A stretch of 24,025 nucleotides of DNA from TH-plancto1 sp031431195 (GTDB lineage Bacteria > Planctomycetota > Planctomycetia > Planctomycetales > Planctomycetaceae). Within the stretch, counting starts at the first letter, position 1, and every line of letters begins with the position of its first letter. Where the stretch lies: assembly GCA_031431195.1 (NCBI GenBank), contig JANPCU010000109.1, positions 1-24,025 of the forward strand. The letters run 5' to 3'. The notes under the pieces were generated by a model. It did not search any database, was not told the DNA's origin, and was given only the letters and a program-made list of their open reading frames with translations. The translations under genes and the position numbers were made by a program. Below, in pieces: positions 23,073-24,025 of the stretch.

Positions 23073-23783
23073 ATGACTCGCATATTTCGAATCGGCTGGT
23101 CGACTCGACTTTGTATCAGCATGCTCGGGCTGGCGCTGTCATCGGGCATCAGTGAGGCCGGAGACTTGTCGGCAGAGGAGCAAGCGGCGGGGTTTCATTC
23201 GCTGTTTGATGGGAAAACTCTCACCGGATGGACGGGGGCGACCGAAGGCTACGCTGTCGTCGACGGGGCGATTCAGTGCCTGCCGGACAAGGGGGGAAAT
23301 CTGCTGACCGAGAAGGACTACGGCGACTTCACTTTGCGTCTGGAGTTTCGGCTCCCTCCCGGCGGCAATAACGGAGTGGGGGTTCGGGCTCCGGTGGTGG
23401 GACATGTTGCCACCGAAGGGATCGAGATCCAGATCCTCGACAACACCGCCCAGAAGTACCAGACTCTGGCCCCGTACCAGTACCACGGATCAGTCTACGG
23501 CCTGATCCCCGCTAGACGCGGTTACCTGCGCGAAGTCGGGGTGTGGAATGACCAGGAGATCACCTGCGTGGGGCGCCAGATCACCATCCAGTTAAACGGA
23601 ACCATCATCGTCGAGGGCAACTTGGACGACGCACTTCGCAATGGGGCGATGGACGGCAAGGAACACCCCGGAGCCCGCCGCACCACCGGCCGCGTCGGCT
23701 TCTTGGGGCACAACGACCCCGTCGCGTTTCGCCACATCCGGATTCGTGAGCTCCCGGCGGGAGTGTTCCCCCCAGTGCGGTGA
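23073..23783 (+). CDS. Secreted DUF1080 / 3-keto-disaccharide hydrolase-domain protein
   Basis: A 236-residue exported protein. Residues 1-29 are a signal peptide ending near SEA before GDLS. The rest is one DUF1080 domain of the concanavalin-like lectin/glucanase fold, now named 3-keto-disaccharide hydrolase: FHSLFDGKTLTGWTG, a VVDGAIQC strand, DFTLRLEFRLPPGGNNGVGVR, GIEIQILDN, and RVGFLGHNDPVAFRHIRIREL at the end. These proteins are abundant in planctomycetes and act on sugars oxidised at C3, or simply bind glycans; the substrate is unknown. ATG 23073 sits 6 bases after the A8G8 run. The gene has no close partner. The 242 bases after it hold no supported gene and run to the window edge. Confidence 0.92.
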   Translation: MTRIFRIGWSTRLCISMLGLALSSGISEAGDLSAEEQAAGFHSLFDGKTLTGWTGATEGYAVVDGAIQCLPDKGGNLLTEKDYGDFTLRLEFRLPPGGNNGVGVRAPVVGHVATEGIEIQILDNTAQKYQTLAPYQYHGSVYGLIPARRGYLREVGVWNDQEITCVGRQITIQLNGTIIVEGNLDDALRNGAMDGKEHPGARRTTGRVGFLGHNDPVAFRHIRIRELPAGVFPPVR

Positions 23784-24005
23784 GCTGGATCGTGGTGAAT
23801 CCGTTCGCCGTGGGGCACGTTTTCGACGTGCCCGTGGTCCGACGAAGAACGGGCGAAATTCATGCACTCGGGAGTGAATTCCGAGGGAAGAGATGGCCGC
23901 CAGACACTCACAAAACGCAAACGGAGAGGACGCTTGTGGGCGATTCTGGTGGCCTCAACTTTGCGGCCCAGCTGTTCTACTTCACGCGGGCAGATCGAGG
24001 CGTAG

Positions 24006-24025
24006 GACGGACGTCCTCGTCCGTC
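24006..24025. repeat. Hairpin repeat at the right edge (partial)
   Basis: GACGGAC-GTCCTC-GTCCGTC is a 7-bp hairpin cut by the window end. It looks like the edge of another dispersed palindromic repeat; only one arm pair is visible. Confidence 0.5.

Noticed and set aside
23892..24025. Possible new gene starting at ATG 23892 and running off the right edge
   Set aside because: The product is short, without signal peptide or motif, has no ribosome binding site, and runs into a hairpin repeat.
1..24025. CRISPR array, prophage, integrase or transposase genes
   Set aside because: No regularly spaced direct repeats with unique spacers, and no recognisable recombinase or phage gene, were found on either strand.

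Overview
The window looks like chromosomal DNA from a planctomycete, probably order Planctomycetales. This rests on gene content and style: a giant Asn-rich beta-helix surface protein, a secreted 3-keto-disaccharide hydrolase (DUF1080) protein, lipoprotein thioredoxins, an LptF/LptG permease implying a diderm envelope, high G+C, scattered single genes rather than long operons, and intergenic gaps full of palindromic repeats. Genus cannot be fixed from the sequence alone.

Layout. Positions 1-7332 (minus) hold one uninterrupted frame of at least 2,444 codons that runs off the left edge. It encodes a signal peptide, an intimin/invasin-type inverse-autotransporter beta-barrel and a very long repeat passenger, so it is a giant type Ve secreted adhesin-like protein whose C-terminus is outside the window. 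Next come a purine nucleoside phosphorylase (7915-8745, +), a carboxymuconolactone decarboxylase/AhpD-like protein (8860-9426, +) and a PduO-type cobalamin adenosyltransferase (9683-10258, -). The last is divergent from an LptF/LptG-type LPS permease (10555-11676, +), followed by two thioredoxin-fold lipoproteins (11770-12204 and 12627-13298, +). An orphan ABC ATPase (13720-14652, +) and a RimI-like acetyltransferase (15152-15688, + , with a clear terminator) follow.

From 16124 to 19702 three minus-strand genes encode, in transcription order, a 180-residue protein of unknown function, a GT-39-like membrane glycosyltransferase and another polytopic membrane protein that may also be a GT-C enzyme. 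A good sigma70-type promoter precedes the first. The right part (+) carries a small secreted Cys-rich repeat protein (20090-20482), an SDR oxidoreductase (20641-21441), a PP2C-type phosphatase (21676-22425) and the DUF1080 protein (23073-23783).

How the genes relate. The common thread is the cell envelope: surface adhesin, LPS transport, two exported thiol-disulfide lipoproteins, membrane glycosyltransferases, a Cys-rich exported protein and a secreted sugar-acting protein. The rest are housekeeping genes. No defence system, CRISPR array, transposase, rRNA or tRNA was seen.

The least expected part is the intergenic DNA. At least seven different palindromic or hairpin elements occur, some nested in others with what looks like a short target duplication, together with oppositely oriented 7-bp tandem arrays that abut the predicted starts of two divergent genes.
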